From the NCBI GenBank assembly GCA_016209015.1, contig JACQWY010000023.1, positions 62,001 through 126,000 on the forward strand: DNA of 64,000 nucleotides, in the 5' to 3' direction. The notes beneath the pieces are model-generated. The model searched no databases. It was given only the letters and a program-made list of their open reading frames with translations, and was not told the DNA's origin. Numbering within the stretch: the stretch's first letter is position 1; each line of letters starts with the position of its first letter. Below, piece by piece: positions 37,271 through 52,032 of the stretch. The DNA is from Gammaproteobacteria bacterium. Its GTDB lineage: Bacteria; Pseudomonadota; Gammaproteobacteria; Ga0077536. Position numbers and translations under genes: made by a program.

Positions 37271-39160
37271 ATGCGCTTTCCTGAATCCTTCGAAGTCATC
37301 GTCGTCGGCGGCGGTCACGCCGGCACCGAGGCCGCGCTCGCCGCGGCGCGCATGGGCGCGCGCACGCTGCTGCTGACACAGAGCATCGAGGCGCTCGGCG
37401 CGATGTCCTGCAATCCGGCGATCGGCGGCATCGGCAAGGGCCATCTCGTGAAGGAGATCGACGCGCTCGGCGGCCTCATGGCGGAGGCTGCCGATCACTG
37501 CGGCATCCATTGGCGCATTCTCAATGCGAGCAAGGGCCCGGCGGTGCGCGCGACACGCGCCCAGATCGACAGGGCCCTGTATCGGGCCTACGTCCGCCGC
37601 AAACTCGAGACGGCACCGGGCCTCACGCTCTTCCAGCAGGGCGTGGACGACGTGATCGTCGAAGACGGCCGCATTGCGGGCGTCGTCACGCAGATGGGGC
37701 TCACGTTCATGGCTGCGACGGTGGTCCTGACCGTCGGTACCTTCCTCGCCGGCCAGATCCACATCGGCGAGGCGAACTATCAGGGCGGACGTGCCGGCGA
37801 ACCGCCTGCGAACCGGCTCTCGCAGCGCCTGCGTGAGCTCGCGCTGAACGTCGGACGTCTCAAGACCGGCACGCCACCGCGCATCGACGGCTCGACGATC
37901 GATTTCTCCCGACTCGCGCGCCAGCCGGGCGACGAGCCGGTTCCGGTCTTCTCATTTCTCGGCAGCGTGGACCAGCACCCCGAGCAGCGCGTCTGCCACA
38001 TCACGCACACGAACGAGCGGACGCACGCGATCATTCGCGGCGGGCTCTCGCGCTCGCCGATGTACAGCGGACGCATCGAAGGTGTCGGCCCGCGCTACTG
38101 CCCGTCGGTCGAGGACAAGGTCGTGCGCTTCGCGGACCGCACCGCGCATCAGATCTTCATCGAGCCGGAGGGGCTCAGCACGCAGGAGGTCTATCCGAAC
38201 GGCATCTCGACGAGCCTGCCCTTCGACGTCCAGTACGCGCTCGTGCGCTCGATCGCCGGCTTCGAGAACGCGCACATCACGCGCCCCGGCTATGCGATCG
38301 AGTACGACTATTTCGATCCGCGCGACCTCACGCCCTGGCTCGAGACGAAGCAGATCCCGGGTCTCTTCTTCGCCGGCCAGATCAATGGCACGACGGGCTA
38401 CGAGGAAGCGGCCGCACAGGGCCTGCTCGCCGGCATCAACGCGGCGCTGCGCGTTGCTGAACGCGCACCCTGGTTCCCGCGCCGCGACGAGGCCTATCTC
38501 GGCGTGCTCGTCGACGATCTCGTCAACCGCGGCACGAGTGAGCCCTACCGCATGTTCACGAGCCGCGCCGAATATCGCCTGATGCTGCGTGAGGACAACG
38601 CGGATCTGCGTCTCACCTCCCTCGGCCGGGAGCTCGGGCTCGTGGACGACGCGCGCTGGACGCGTTTCGAGCGCAAGGAAAGCCTGCTCCGCGCCGAGCA
38701 GGAACGCCTCGCACGGACCTGGCTGAGTCCCGAACGGCCCGAGCCGGCCGTGACCGCGGCGATCCTCGGCCAGCCGCTGCGCAAGGATCAGAGTCTCGCG
38801 GATCTGCTGCGCCGGCCGGACGTCGACTATGCAACGCTGCTCCGCCTGCCCGGAGCGGGACCCGGCCTCGATGACCCGGAGGTGATCGAGCAGCTCCAGA
38901 TCAGTGCGCGTTACAGCGGCTATCTCGCCCGTCAGGCCGAGGAAATCGAGCGCACCCGCGAGCACGAGGAGAGCGTGCTGCCCGGTGATTTCGATTACGC
39001 GGGCGTGCCCGGGCTCTCGAACGAGATCGTCACGAAGCTCGCACGTTACCGTCCGCACACGCTCGGCCAGGCGGCGCGCATCTCGGGCGTGACGCCGGCG
39101 GCGATTTCGCTGTTGCTCATTCATCTCGAGAAGCGCGAACGCCGCGCGGCCTCGGCCTGA
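37271..39160 (+). CDS. mnmG: tRNA uridine-5-carboxymethylaminomethyl modification enzyme MnmG
   Basis: 629 residues, the E. coli length. FAD-binding [19 protein letters not shown] at the start, the catalytic Cys in [16 protein letters not shown] near 45, the second conserved Cys region in [15 protein letters not shown], and a C-terminal helical domain that binds MnmE. With MnmE (not in the window) it modifies U34 of certain tRNAs. Followed by rsmG after 9 bases, the usual pair near the chromosome origin region. Confidence 0.98.
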   Translation: MRFPESFEVIVVGGGHAGTEAALAAARMGARTLLLTQSIEALGAMSCNPAIGGIGKGHLVKEIDALGGLMAEAADHCGIHWRILNASKGPAVRATRAQIDRALYRAYVRRKLETAPGLTLFQQGVDDVIVEDGRIAGVVTQMGLTFMAATVVLTVGTFLAGQIHIGEANYQGGRAGEPPANRLSQRLRELALNVGRLKTGTPPRIDGSTIDFSRLARQPGDEPVPVFSFLGSVDQHPEQRVCHITHTNERTHAIIRGGLSRSPMYSGRIEGVGPRYCPSVEDKVVRFADRTAHQIFIEPEGLSTQEVYPNGISTSLPFDVQYALVRSIAGFENAHITRPGYAIEYDYFDPRDLTPWLETKQIPGLFFAGQINGTTGYEEAAAQGLLAGINAALRVAERAPWFPRRDEAYLGVLVDDLVNRGTSEPYRMFTSRAEYRLMLREDNADLRLTSLGRELGLVDDARWTRFERKESLLRAEQERLARTWLSPERPEPAVTAAILGQPLRKDQSLADLLRRPDVDYATLLRLPGAGPGLDDPEVIEQLQISARYSGYLARQAEEIERTREHEESVLPGDFDYAGVPGLSNEIVTKLARYRPHTLGQAARISGVTPAAISLLLIHLEKRERRAASA

Positions 39161-39169
39161 GGCGCGCGC

Positions 39170-39793
39170 ATGACAGTCGTGTCGCAGCTCGCTGCCGGCT
39201 CTGCGGCGCTCGGCCTCACGTTGCCCGCGGCCGCCCTCGATCGCCTCGCGGCCTATGCGGCGCTGGTGCTCAAGTGGAACCGCATCGTGAACCTGACCGG
39301 GGCCGCGAGCCCGGAGGCCTTCGTCGCCGAGCATCTCGTCGACTGTCTCGCGCTCGTTCCGCACGTCACGGCGAACCGTGTCGCCGACATCGGCAGCGGT
39401 GCCGGATTGCCCGGACTCGTGCTCGCCATCGCGCAGCCGGACGCCGTGTTCTGGCTCGTCGAGCCGCGGACGCGCCGCACGCGCTTCCTCGAGCAGGCGC
39501 GCATCGAGCTCGGGCTCGCGAACGTGACCGTCGTGCGCTCGCGGGTCGAGACCTGGGCAGAGCCTCCGGACATCGGGCTCGTGCTGTGTCGCGCCTACGG
39601 TCCGCTCGAGCGCGTCATCGCGGATACCCGCGCGCTGCAGCGCCCAGGGGTGCGGCTGATGGTCTACAAGGGCGCCGATCCGGCCGCCGAAATCAGCGCG
39701 TTACCGGAGCGCACCGCCTTCGAGGTGATCCCGATTCACGTGCCGGGACGCTTGCAGCGCCACCTCGCGGTGATGACCGTTCCGGGCACATGA
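39170..39793 (+). CDS. rsmG: 16S rRNA (guanine-527-N7)-methyltransferase
   Basis: 207 residues. The SAM-binding loop is VADIGSGAGLPGLVLAIA near 75; LVLKWNRIVNLTGA upstream is a family hallmark and VLCRAYGPLERV lies near 145. Methylates G527 in 16S rRNA; loss gives low-level streptomycin resistance in other bacteria. Tightly follows mnmG. Confidence 0.96.
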   Translation: MTVVSQLAAGSAALGLTLPAAALDRLAAYAALVLKWNRIVNLTGAASPEAFVAEHLVDCLALVPHVTANRVADIGSGAGLPGLVLAIAQPDAVFWLVEPRTRRTRFLEQARIELGLANVTVVRSRVETWAEPPDIGLVLCRAYGPLERVIADTRALQRPGVRLMVYKGADPAAEISALPERTAFEVIPIHVPGRLQRHLAVMTVPGT

Positions 39794-39832
39794 CCCCGCG
39801 CCGGCGGCGGCCGTAGGCAGTCCCGGCAGTTG

Positions 39833-39841
39833 TGCCATAAT
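39833..39841 (+). promoter_or_regulatory. Possible extended -10 promoter of parA
   Basis: TGC followed by CATAAT (5 of 6) about 65 bases before the parA ATG, in the 113-base gap after rsmG. No strong -35. Confidence 0.4.
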
Positions 39842-39906
39842 GCCCCGGCCCGCGCTGCCGCCCACCGGAGAGGACGGCACGACGAATAATCAGAGCGCAA
39901 TCGCCC

Positions 39907-40695
39907 ATGGCCAAAGTTTTCGCCATCGCCAATCAGAAAGGTGGGGTCGGTAAGACCACTACGAGCGTCAATCTCGCCGCTTCGCTCGCGGCGACGAAGC
40001 GCAGCGTCCTGCTCGTCGATCTCGATCCGCAAGGCAATGCGACGATGGGCAGCGGCGTCGACAAGCGCACGCTGGAACGCTCGAGCTACGAGGTGCTGAT
40101 GGCGGAAGCTTCGCTCGCCGAATCCATAGTCCGCCTGCCGAACATCGGCTATGACCTGCTGCCGGCGAACGGGGATCTGACCGGCGCCGAGGTCGGGCTG
40201 ATCGAAGAGCTCGGCCGCGAGCTCCGTCTGCGTCACGCCCTCGCGGCGCCGGGCGTCGACTATGCCTATGTGATCATCGACTGCCCGCCCTCGCTGAACA
40301 TGCTGACCGTCAACGCGCTCGTCGCGGCGGACGCGGTGATCATCCCGACGCAGTGCGAGTACTACGCGCTCGAGGGCCTGTCGGCGCTGCTCGATACGGT
40401 CGAGAAGATCCGCAAGATCCTGAACCCGAACCTGAAGGTCGAGGGCTTCCTCAGGACGATGTTCGATCCGCGTAACAACCTCGCGAATCAGGTCTCGCAG
40501 CAGTTGCTGAAGCATTTCGGGGAGAAGGTCTATCGCACGGTGATTCCGCGCAACGTGCGTCTCGCGGAGGCGCCGAGCCATGGCCTGCCGGCGCTGCTCT
40601 ACGACAAGGCCTCGAGCGGGGCGGTCGCCTATCTGGCGCTCGCCGGGGAGATGTTGCGGCGCGATGAGGCGAGGCTCGCCGCGGGAGCGAATTGA
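39907..40695 (+). CDS. parA: Chromosome partitioning ATPase ParA (Soj)
   Basis: 262 residues, the chromosomal short type without N-terminal HTH. Deviant Walker A NQKGGVGKTTTSVNLA near 10-24, A' DLDPQGNAT, Walker B VIIDCPPSLN, and C-terminal basic residues for DNA binding. Moves ParB-parS complexes. parB starts 55 bases after it. The mnmG-rsmG-parA-parB order is typical of origin-proximal DNA in many bacteria. Confidence 0.97.
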   Translation: MAKVFAIANQKGGVGKTTTSVNLAASLAATKRSVLLVDLDPQGNATMGSGVDKRTLERSSYEVLMAEASLAESIVRLPNIGYDLLPANGDLTGAEVGLIEELGRELRLRHALAAPGVDYAYVIIDCPPSLNMLTVNALVAADAVIIPTQCEYYALEGLSALLDTVEKIRKILNPNLKVEGFLRTMFDPRNNLANQVSQQLLKHFGEKVYRTVIPRNVRLAEAPSHGLPALLYDKASSGAVAYLALAGEMLRRDEARLAAGAN

Positions 40696-40750
40696 GACCG
40701 GCCGCCGTCCGGGGCGGCCGCCAACGTGCATTTCGGACAGGACGACAATG

Positions 40751-41617
40751 ATGACGAAAAAACGCGCGCTCGGCCGCGGTCTCGACGCTCTGCTCGGCAT
40801 CGGCGCCGACAAGCCCAGCCCCGAAGAGCGTAATGGCGACCTGCTGAAGACCATCCCGGTGGATCTCATCCAGCGCGGCCGCTTCCAGCCGCGCCTCGAC
40901 ATCAAGCCCGAGGCCCTCGAGGACCTCGCGGCCTCGATCCGCGCCCAGGGCATCGTGCAGCCGATCGTCGTCCGGCCGGTCGGCGAGGGCGGGCGTTACG
41001 AGCTCATCGCCGGTGAGCGCCGCTGGCGAGCCGCGCAGATCGCGGGGCTGGACGCGATCCCGGCAATGGTGAAGTCCGTGCCCGACCGCGCCGTGATGAG
41101 CATGGCGCTCATCGAGAACATCCAGCGTGAGCAATTGGGGCCGCTCGAGGAAGCGCTCGCGCTGCAGCGGTTGATCGGTGAATTCCAGATGTCGCATCAG
41201 GACGTCGCCGAGGCAATCGGCCGCTCGCGCGCCGCCGTCTCGAATCTGCTTCGTCTCCTCGAGCTCGACGCCTCGGTCAAGGCGATGCTCGAGGACGGCG
41301 AAATCGACATGGGCCATGCGCGGGCGCTGCTGGGTCTTCCGGGCCCCGATCAGCTCGAGATCGCGAGGCGCATCGCCTCTCATGGCCTGTCGGTGCGTCA
41401 GGCCGAGGCGCTGGTGCGGGCGAAGCGTGAGCCCGCGGCCGAGACCATCAAAGCGGCGAAGACCGTCGACCCGAACGTGCGCCAGCTCGAGGACTCGCTT
41501 GCGGAGCGGCTCGGCGCATCGGTCGAAATCAAGCACCGGGCGAGCGGCAAGGGGGCGGTATCGATCCGCTACAATTCGCTCGACGAGCTGGAGGGAATTC
41601 TGGCCCATATCCGATAG
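40751..41617 (+). CDS. parB: Chromosome partitioning protein ParB (Spo0J), CTPase
   Basis: 288 residues. KKRALGRGLDALLG is the ParA-stimulating N-terminus; the CTP-binding boxes are GIVQPIVVRP, GERRWRAAQ near 90-98 and ENIQREQL; an HTH follows (DVAEAIGRSRAAVSNLLRLL) and a C-terminal dimer domain. Binds parS and slides as a CTP-gated clamp. ATG codons at 40748 and 40751; AGGA at 40739-40742 suits the second. I found no convincing parS copy in the window. Confidence 0.96.
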   Translation: MTKKRALGRGLDALLGIGADKPSPEERNGDLLKTIPVDLIQRGRFQPRLDIKPEALEDLAASIRAQGIVQPIVVRPVGEGGRYELIAGERRWRAAQIAGLDAIPAMVKSVPDRAVMSMALIENIQREQLGPLEEALALQRLIGEFQMSHQDVAEAIGRSRAAVSNLLRLLELDASVKAMLEDGEIDMGHARALLGLPGPDQLEIARRIASHGLSVRQAEALVRAKREPAAETIKAAKTVDPNVRQLEDSLAERLGASVEIKHRASGKGAVSIRYNSLDELEGILAHIR

Positions 41618-41648
41618 GGAAATGGGTTTGCGCGGTTTGCTCGCTCTG

Positions 41649-41677
41649 TTGCTTCGCACCATCCCTGTCGCTATACT
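41649..41677 (+). promoter_or_regulatory. Sigma-70 promoter of the atp operon
   Basis: TTGCTT, 17 bases, TATACT: four of six and five of six matches with ideal spacing, 32 bases after parB and 263 bases before atpI. The 322-base gap has no other feature I can support, apart from an unsupported GTG extension of atpI. Confidence 0.65.
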
Positions 41678-41939
41678 GCCGCCGATTTTTCGGGGCTGAA
41701 CGCCGTGCTCGCGGAGCGACCTCCACCTGGCGCGCGCGGCGACTATCCAACCCTCACCATCGGCAGACGGCCCGGCGCACAAGCGCGGCGGAAGTCACGC
41801 GGTGGGGCGCGCGGCGGTCCGCAGCAGCGGTGCACGGAGCCGGCACGACCGACACAGTTTCACCGTGAAGGATTCGAGCATCTGCGTGCGGCGGCTGCGC
41901 AGGGTGCAGAGCGTGATTTCGAGGCCGCAGGGGCGGGGG

Positions 41940-42317
41940 ATGGCGAAAGCGAACTGGACAGCGGCCGTCCTCATCACGCTCGGATTGCAATGGGGCATCA
42001 TCGTCGCGTTCGCGGCAGTGGCCTTCGCCGTCGCCGGAGAGCGTGGTGCGATGTCCTGTATCGCGGGCGGGGCCGCCGTGGCGGTACCAAACGCAATCCT
42101 GGCGCTGAGCCTGAGCCTGAAGGTGCGGCAACGGCAGGTCATCCCTGCGGCGACCTTCCTCGTCGGGGAGGGCCTGAAGCTCCTGATGACGATTGCAGCG
42201 CTGGTGCTGGCAATCCGCTGGCTGTCCAAGGGGCTCGTCTGGCCCGCGTTCATAGCCGGGGTCATCGGTGCGTTGAAGGCCCAATGGCTCGCGCTCTGGT
42301 ACACGCGGAACACGTGA
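41940..42317 (+). CDS. atpI: ATP synthase subunit I (AtpI)
   Basis: About 125 residues with four TM helices (WTAAVLITLGLQWGIIVAFAAVAFAV, AAVAVPNAILALSLSL, FLVGEGLKLLMTIAALVLA, and a last one near the end). The GEGLK charge pair in helix 3 and position before atpB identify AtpI, an assembly factor that helps form the c-ring. ATG 41940 with an AGGGG-rich region upstream is chosen; the open frame extends up to 138 bases further, and GTG 41865 is possible. Confidence 0.85.
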   Translation: MAKANWTAAVLITLGLQWGIIVAFAAVAFAVAGERGAMSCIAGGAAVAVPNAILALSLSLKVRQRQVIPAATFLVGEGLKLLMTIAALVLAIRWLSKGLVWPAFIAGVIGALKAQWLALWYTRNT

Positions 42318-43193
<876 letters not shown>

Positions 43194-43224
43194 GCGGAAG
43201 CGCCACCCCGACCTCTCAACCTAG

Positions 43225-43515
<291 letters not shown>

Positions 43516-43561
43516 GCAGGACCGGTAGCGAACCCCCGCAATATTCAAGGGCTGAGCAAGC

Positions 43562-44032
43562 ATGAACATCACCTTTACGATGATAGCTCAGGCCATTTCG
43601 TTCGCACTCTTCATCTGGTTCACGGCGAGCTTCGTGTGGCCGCCGCTGATGCGCGCCGTCGAACAGCGCCAGAAGAAGATTGCCGACGGCTTGGCCGCGG
43701 CGGACAAAGGTCAGCAGGAACTCGTGCTGGCGCAAGGGCGCGTCGAGGAGCTCATCAATGGCGCGAAATCGCAGAGCCAGGAGTTGGTCGCGAACGCCCA
43801 GAAGCGCTCGGACGAAATGATCGAAGATGCGAAGGTCGCTGCGAAGGCCGAAGGCGAACGTCAGATTGCCGCGGCGCGCGCCACCATCGAGCAGGAGATC
43901 CAGCAGGCGCGGGAACAGCTGCGCGAACAGGTCTCCGTGCTCGCGCTCGCCGGAGCCGAGCAGGTGCTCATGCGCGAAGTCGACATCGCGAAGCACAAAG
44001 ACGTGCTCGACAAGCTCGGCGCCCGCCTGTAG
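43562..44032 (+). CDS. atpF: ATP synthase F0 subunit b
   Basis: 156 residues as in E. coli. One N-terminal TM helix ([21 protein letters not shown]) followed by a long charged helix (residues 30-156) that dimerises as the peripheral stalk. Ends LDKLGARL, which binds delta. Confidence 0.97.
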   Translation: MNITFTMIAQAISFALFIWFTASFVWPPLMRAVEQRQKKIADGLAAADKGQQELVLAQGRVEELINGAKSQSQELVANAQKRSDEMIEDAKVAAKAEGERQIAAARATIEQEIQQAREQLREQVSVLALAGAEQVLMREVDIAKHKDVLDKLGARL

Positions 44033-44048
44033 CCGCTGAGGTAAAGCC

Positions 44049-44588
44049 ATGCAGGAAAACCTCACGATCGCCCGCCCCTATGCGCAAGCTGCGTTCGCGC
44101 ACGCGAAGGGCGAGGGCAGCATCCCGGCCTGGTCCGACGCGCTGGCCTATTTGAGCGCAGTCGTCAGCGACGACGACATGCGGCGTGTCATCAGCGATCC
44201 CCGGGTCGGACGTCAGCGCGCGGTGGACCTGCTGCTCGAAGTGGGCGGCGCGAAGTTCACCGGGTCCTTCCGCAACTTCGTCAAGGTGCTGAGCGCCTCG
44301 CACCGTCTGGGCATCGTCCCCGAGGTCGCGGAACTGTTCGAAGAGCAGCGCGCCGCGGCAGAGAATGTCGTCAACGCCGAAGTCGTTTCGGCCTACGAGC
44401 TCGAGCCGCATGAGACGCAGCGCATCGCGAGCGCACTCCAGAGCCGCCTCCAGAAGGAAGTCCGGGTCGCTCAGCGCGTAGAGCCGGACCTGATCGGGGG
44501 CGCGGTGGTGCGCGTCGGCGACACGGTCTACGACGTGTCGATCCGAGGCGGCCTGACGCAGCTTGCAAACCAACTTAATCGGAAATGA
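44049..44588 (+). CDS. atpH: ATP synthase F1 subunit delta
   Basis: 179 residues. ARPYAQAAFAHAK at the start and the C-terminal DPDLIGG-like VEPDLIGGAVVRVGDTVYDVSIRG are the delta/OSCP hallmarks. Links the b dimer to the alpha subunits. 16 bases after atpF. Confidence 0.97.
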   Translation: MQENLTIARPYAQAAFAHAKGEGSIPAWSDALAYLSAVVSDDDMRRVISDPRVGRQRAVDLLLEVGGAKFTGSFRNFVKVLSASHRLGIVPEVAELFEEQRAAAENVVNAEVVSAYELEPHETQRIASALQSRLQKEVRVAQRVEPDLIGGAVVRVGDTVYDVSIRGGLTQLANQLNRK

Positions 44589-44646
44589 GCCGGCGTCGGC
44601 CGGGCGGCATCCCGCTCCGGCGACGCTGAAGTAACGAGGACATCGC

Positions 44647-46188
<1,542 letters not shown>

Positions 46189-46211
46189 GACGGAAGCGCG
46201 GGGAGTAGAGC

Positions 46212-48492
<2,281 letters not shown>

Positions 48493-48508
48493 GACCGACG
48501 GAGGTCAC

Positions 48509-48928
48509 ATGCATACGATCCATGTCGATATCGTCAGCGCCGAGCGCGAGATCTTCTCGGGCGACGCCGAAGCCGTCTTCGCGCCGGCGATCCTGGGCGA
48601 GGTCGGTATCCTGCCCGGACACGCCGCGATGCTGACCCGTCTCGGGCCGGGCGAAGTGCGCGTCACGCTGCCCGGCGGCGAGCACCAGGCCTTTTTCGTG
48701 TCGGGTGGCATGCTGGAAGTGCAGCCCAAGGTCGTGACCGTGCTGTCGGACACGGCGGTGCGGGCGCACGACCTCGACGAGGCCGCCGTACTCAAAGCCA
48801 AGCAGGCTGCCGAGGAGACGCTCAAGGATCGCAGCGGCAAGGTCGATCTCGCGAAAGCGCAGGCCGAGCTCGCCGAACTCGCCGCCCAGCTCCAGACCAT
48901 CCAGCGCCTGCGCCGCCGCGGCGGCTGA
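48509..48928 (+). CDS. atpC: ATP synthase F1 subunit epsilon
   Basis: 139 residues. Beta-sandwich domain with LGEVGILPGHAAMLTRLGPGE, then a C-terminal two-helix inhibitory domain. GAGGT lies just before ATG 48509. Last gene of the operon. Confidence 0.97.
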   Translation: MHTIHVDIVSAEREIFSGDAEAVFAPAILGEVGILPGHAAMLTRLGPGEVRVTLPGGEHQAFFVSGGMLEVQPKVVTVLSDTAVRAHDLDEAAVLKAKQAAEETLKDRSGKVDLAKAQAELAELAAQLQTIQRLRRRGG

Positions 48929-48943
48929 CCTCTCCACGAAACC

Positions 48944-48967
48944 GGGCATCGCCGCGAGGCGGTGCCC
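48944..48967 (+). terminator. Hairpin at the end of the atp operon
   Basis: GGGCATCGCC pairs with GGCGGTGCCC (10 bases, one G-U) over GCGA. No U run follows; probably a Rho-aided terminator or mRNA-stabilising stem. Confidence 0.5.
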
Positions 48968-49081
48968 AATCCTCCTGTCGCAGCTGCGGCTGCCCTTCTC
49001 ACGGCAACACGGGTTCCACGTAAACGATCGTGGATTGTTGCGGTGTGGCCATAGCCGGGCGCTGCGCGCGATTCAAGTCCT

Positions 49082-49110
49082 TTGAGGCGATCTCCGGCCC
49101 GGCCTATCAT
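49082..49110 (+). promoter_or_regulatory. Sigma-70 promoter of glmU
   Basis: TTGAGG, 17 bases, TATCAT (4/6 and 5/6), ending 31 bases before the glmU ATG. Confidence 0.55.
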
Positions 49111-49140
49111 TACGCCCGGTTCAATCAGCAGGGCGACTCG

Positions 49141-50514
49141 ATGAAGCTTTCAGTGTGCATACTCGCGGCGGGCAAGGGCAAACGCATGTATTCGGCTCTG
49201 CCCAAGGTCCTGCACCGGCTCGCGGGAAAACCGCTCGTCGGGCACGTGCTCGATGCCGCTGCCGCGGTCACGCCGACGGCTCCGATCGTCGTCTACGGTC
49301 ATGGCGGCGAGCTGCTCCCGGCGGCGTTCGAGGGCCGGGAGATCGCCTGGGTCGAGCAACGCGAGCAACTCGGCACCGGCCATGCCGTCGCGCAGGCACT
49401 CCCGCGGATCCCGGCCGATACGCTGGTCGTGATCCTGTACGGGGACGTGCCGCTGCTGTCCGTCGCGACGCTCGAGCGCCTGATCGCCGCAGCGGAGCCG
49501 AGCGGTTTCTCGCTGCTCACGGTCGTCCTTGCCGATCCCACCGGCTACGGCCGCATCGTGCGCGACGCGGCGGGTGAAGTTCAACGCATCGTCGAGCACA
49601 AGGATGCGAGTCCGGCCGAGCGCGCGATCGCCGAAATCAACACCGGCATCATGGCCGTGCGCGGCGATTACCTGCACCGCTGGCTGCCGACGCTCGGCAA
49701 CGACAACGCCCAGGGCGAGTATTACCTGACGGACTGCGTCGCGCTGGCGGTGGCCGACGGCATACGGGTCGCGCCCGTCGCGGCGGCGAACGAGGCGGAG
49801 GTCACCGGAGTGAACAATCGCGTGCAGCTCGCCGAGCTCGAGCGCGCCCATCAGCAGGCCCAGGCGCGGGCGCTGATGGAAGCGGGTGTCACGCTCGCCG
49901 ATCCGGCGCGTATCGACGTCCGCGGACGGCTCGAATGCGGCCGCGACTGCGTCATCGACATCAATACCGTCTTCGTCGGCCAGGTGAAGCTCGGCAACAA
50001 CGTGGTCATCGGCCCGAATTGCGTCGTCACCGACAGCGAGATCGGCGACGGCGTCGAGCTCCTGCCGAACTCGATCATCGATTCCGCGCGCGTCGGCGCA
50101 GGCTCGCGCATCGGACCGTTCGCGCGCCTGCGCCCCGAGACCGAACTCGGAACGGACGTGCACATCGGTAATTTCGTCGAGGTGAAGAAATCGCGCATCG
50201 AGGACGGCTCCAAGGCCAATCACCTCGCCTACATCGGCGACACCGAAATCGGCCGCAACGTCAACGTCGGCGCGGGTACCATCACCTGCAATTACGATGG
50301 CGCGAACAAGCACAAGACGATCATCGAGGACGACGTCTTCATCGGTTCCGACACGCAGCTCGTCGCGCCGGTGCGCGTCGGACGGGGCTCGACCATCGGC
50401 GCCGGCACGACGGTCACCGACGACGTCGAACCCGACCGGCTCGTCATCAGCCGCGTGCGCCAGAAGACGATCTCCGGCTGGCAGCGCCCGCGCAAGCCGC
50501 CGAAGAAGAGCTGA
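49141..50514 (+). CDS. glmU: Bifunctional GlmU: GlcNAc-1-P uridyltransferase / GlcN-1-P acetyltransferase
   Basis: 457 residues. Uridyltransferase half: ILAAGKGKRMYSALPKVLH near 7-25, YGDVPLL, NTGIMAV. The acetyltransferase half is a left-handed beta helix of hexapeptides from about 250 to 440, with IGPFARLRPETELG and NVGAGTITCNYDGANKHKT. Makes UDP-GlcNAc for peptidoglycan and LPS. Starts at ATG 49141; the longer frame lacks support. glmS, often next, is absent here. Confidence 0.97.
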   Translation: MKLSVCILAAGKGKRMYSALPKVLHRLAGKPLVGHVLDAAAAVTPTAPIVVYGHGGELLPAAFEGREIAWVEQREQLGTGHAVAQALPRIPADTLVVILYGDVPLLSVATLERLIAAAEPSGFSLLTVVLADPTGYGRIVRDAAGEVQRIVEHKDASPAERAIAEINTGIMAVRGDYLHRWLPTLGNDNAQGEYYLTDCVALAVADGIRVAPVAAANEAEVTGVNNRVQLAELERAHQQAQARALMEAGVTLADPARIDVRGRLECGRDCVIDINTVFVGQVKLGNNVVIGPNCVVTDSEIGDGVELLPNSIIDSARVGAGSRIGPFARLRPETELGTDVHIGNFVEVKKSRIEDGSKANHLAYIGDTEIGRNVNVGAGTITCNYDGANKHKTIIEDDVFIGSDTQLVAPVRVGRGSTIGAGTTVTDDVEPDRLVISRVRQKTISGWQRPRKPPKKS

Positions 50515-50619
50515 GCGTCGGCCGCCGCGTTTGTCGTACACTCGCGCTGTCCGCCGCGATGCGAGATTGCGCGCAGCGGCGCCATTCTCTCGTTCACCGG
50601 TTGGAAGGTAGTGACTGAC

Positions 50620-51099
50620 ATGACGAAAGCCACGGCCGATCTCTACGACGCTCACGGCGAGGCGCTCCGCGTCGCCGCTCCTCTGTTTCGCGACTTCGGC
50701 GGCGCCCCGAGCTTCGAGGGACCGGTCGCGACCTGCAAGGTCTTCGAGGACAACAGCCTAGTGCGCGCGGCGCTCGAGGAGCCCGGCAACGGACGCGTAC
50801 TGGTAGTCGACGGCGGCGGCTCGCTGCGCTGTGCGCTCGTCGGCGACATGCTCGGGGCACTCGGTCAGAAGAACGGCTGGGCGGGCATCGTCGTCTATGG
50901 CTGCGTGCGCGACGCCCACGCATTGGGCGAGATCCCGATCGGCATCAAGGCCATCGCGACGAATCCGCGCAAGAGCGTGAAGAAAGGCGAAGGCGAGCGC
51001 GACGTCCTCGTACGTTTCGCGGACGTGGCATTCAAGCCCGGGGATTACCTCTACGCGGATCGCGACGGCATCGTGATTGCCGACGCCGCGCTGCCCTGA
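50620..51099 (+). CDS. rraA: RraA-family protein (RNase E activity regulator / aldolase-like)
   Basis: 159 residues. [34 protein letters not shown] and [12 protein letters not shown] align with RraA. E. coli RraA inhibits RNase E by protein contact; related proteins are HMG/CHA aldolases using a G...RD metal motif. Here VRD is present, as in Pseudomonas members, but the following acidic position is Ala, so an enzymatic role is uncertain. GGAAGG at 50603-50608 fits ATG 50620; an in-frame GTG at 50611 is too close. Eleven bases separate it from the amidase gene. Confidence 0.88.
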   Translation: MTKATADLYDAHGEALRVAAPLFRDFGGAPSFEGPVATCKVFEDNSLVRAALEEPGNGRVLVVDGGGSLRCALVGDMLGALGQKNGWAGIVVYGCVRDAHALGEIPIGIKAIATNPRKSVKKGEGERDVLVRFADVAFKPGDYLYADRDGIVIADAALP

Positions 51100-51109
51100 G
51101 GCTATCGTG

Positions 51110-51937
51110 ATGAGCGCCGCATTCACGGTCGCCTGTATCCAGAATTGCGCCGATGACAATGTCGAAGGCAACATCGCGATCGCCGCCGGGCTCGTCCGCG
51201 AAGCGGCGGCCGCGGGCGCGAAGCTCATCTGCCTGCCCGAGAACTTCACCTGCCTCGAACGCAACGATCAGCTCTATCTCGAGCACGCCCTGACCGAGGA
51301 CGAGCACCCGGCGCTGTCGACGTTCGCGGCGCTGGCCGCCGAACTCGGCGTCTGGCTCGATCTCGGCTCGCTGACCATCAAGACCGTACCGGACAAGGTC
51401 AGCAACCGAACGTTCGTCATCGGTCCCGACGGCAAGGTGCTCGGCCGCTACGACAAGATCCATCTCTTCGACGTCGCGCTCAAGAACGGGGAGCTCTATC
51501 GTGAATCGGCGACCGTGCGTCCCGGCGAATGCGCGAGTCTCGTCGATCTGCCCTGGGGCCGGCTCGGGCTCACCATCTGCTACGACGTGCGCTTCCCGCA
51601 CCTCTATCGCTGCCTCGCGCAGGCCGGCGCCGATTTCCTCGCGATTCCCGCGGCGTTCACCGCGACGACGGGCGAGGCTCACTGGCACGTGCTCGTGCGG
51701 GCGCGCGCGATCGAGAACGGCTGCTTCGTATTCGCGGCGGGGCAATGCGGTCAGCGGCCCTGGGGGCGGCGCACGTATGGACATTCGCTCGTCGTCGATC
51801 CGTGGGGCCGCGTGCTCGCCGACGGCGGCGACGACGTCGGAATCATCCTAGCGACGATCGATCCCGCGCTCGTGCAAGAGGCGCGCGCGATGATCCCGTC
51901 GCTAAGCCACGACCGGCCGATACGCGCGCGGCCTTGA
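51110..51937 (+). CDS. Nitrilase-superfamily carbon-nitrogen hydrolase
   Basis: 275 residues. The Glu-Lys-Cys triad is visible: CLPENFTC (E near 46), YDKIHLFD (K near 114) and TICYDVRFPHLYR (C near 157). The pattern fits the NIT1/NIT2 branch, such as deaminated-glutathione amidase or omega-amidase. A start at ATG 51110 is supported by TGAGG eight bases upstream. Closely follows rraA, likely the same transcript. Confidence 0.9.
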   Translation: MSAAFTVACIQNCADDNVEGNIAIAAGLVREAAAAGAKLICLPENFTCLERNDQLYLEHALTEDEHPALSTFAALAAELGVWLDLGSLTIKTVPDKVSNRTFVIGPDGKVLGRYDKIHLFDVALKNGELYRESATVRPGECASLVDLPWGRLGLTICYDVRFPHLYRCLAQAGADFLAIPAAFTATTGEAHWHVLVRARAIENGCFVFAAGQCGQRPWGRRTYGHSLVVDPWGRVLADGGDDVGIILATIDPALVQEARAMIPSLSHDRPIRARP

Positions 51938-52032
51938 GGCCGCTGCCGAATTCAGGGACGGTTCAGGACCGGGATTCCATGCTCGCCGTCTGACACGCTG
52001 CGGCGTGGTGCGGCTCCCGAACGGCAGGTAAG

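Noticed and set aside
39732-39747. TTCACGTG core resembling parS in the end of rsmG
   Set aside because: About 9 of 16 matches and lies in conserved coding sequence; chance is enough.
49012-49027. parS-like half palindrome GGTTCCACGTAAACGA before glmU
   Set aside because: Only about 11 of 16 bases match and the right half lacks symmetry.
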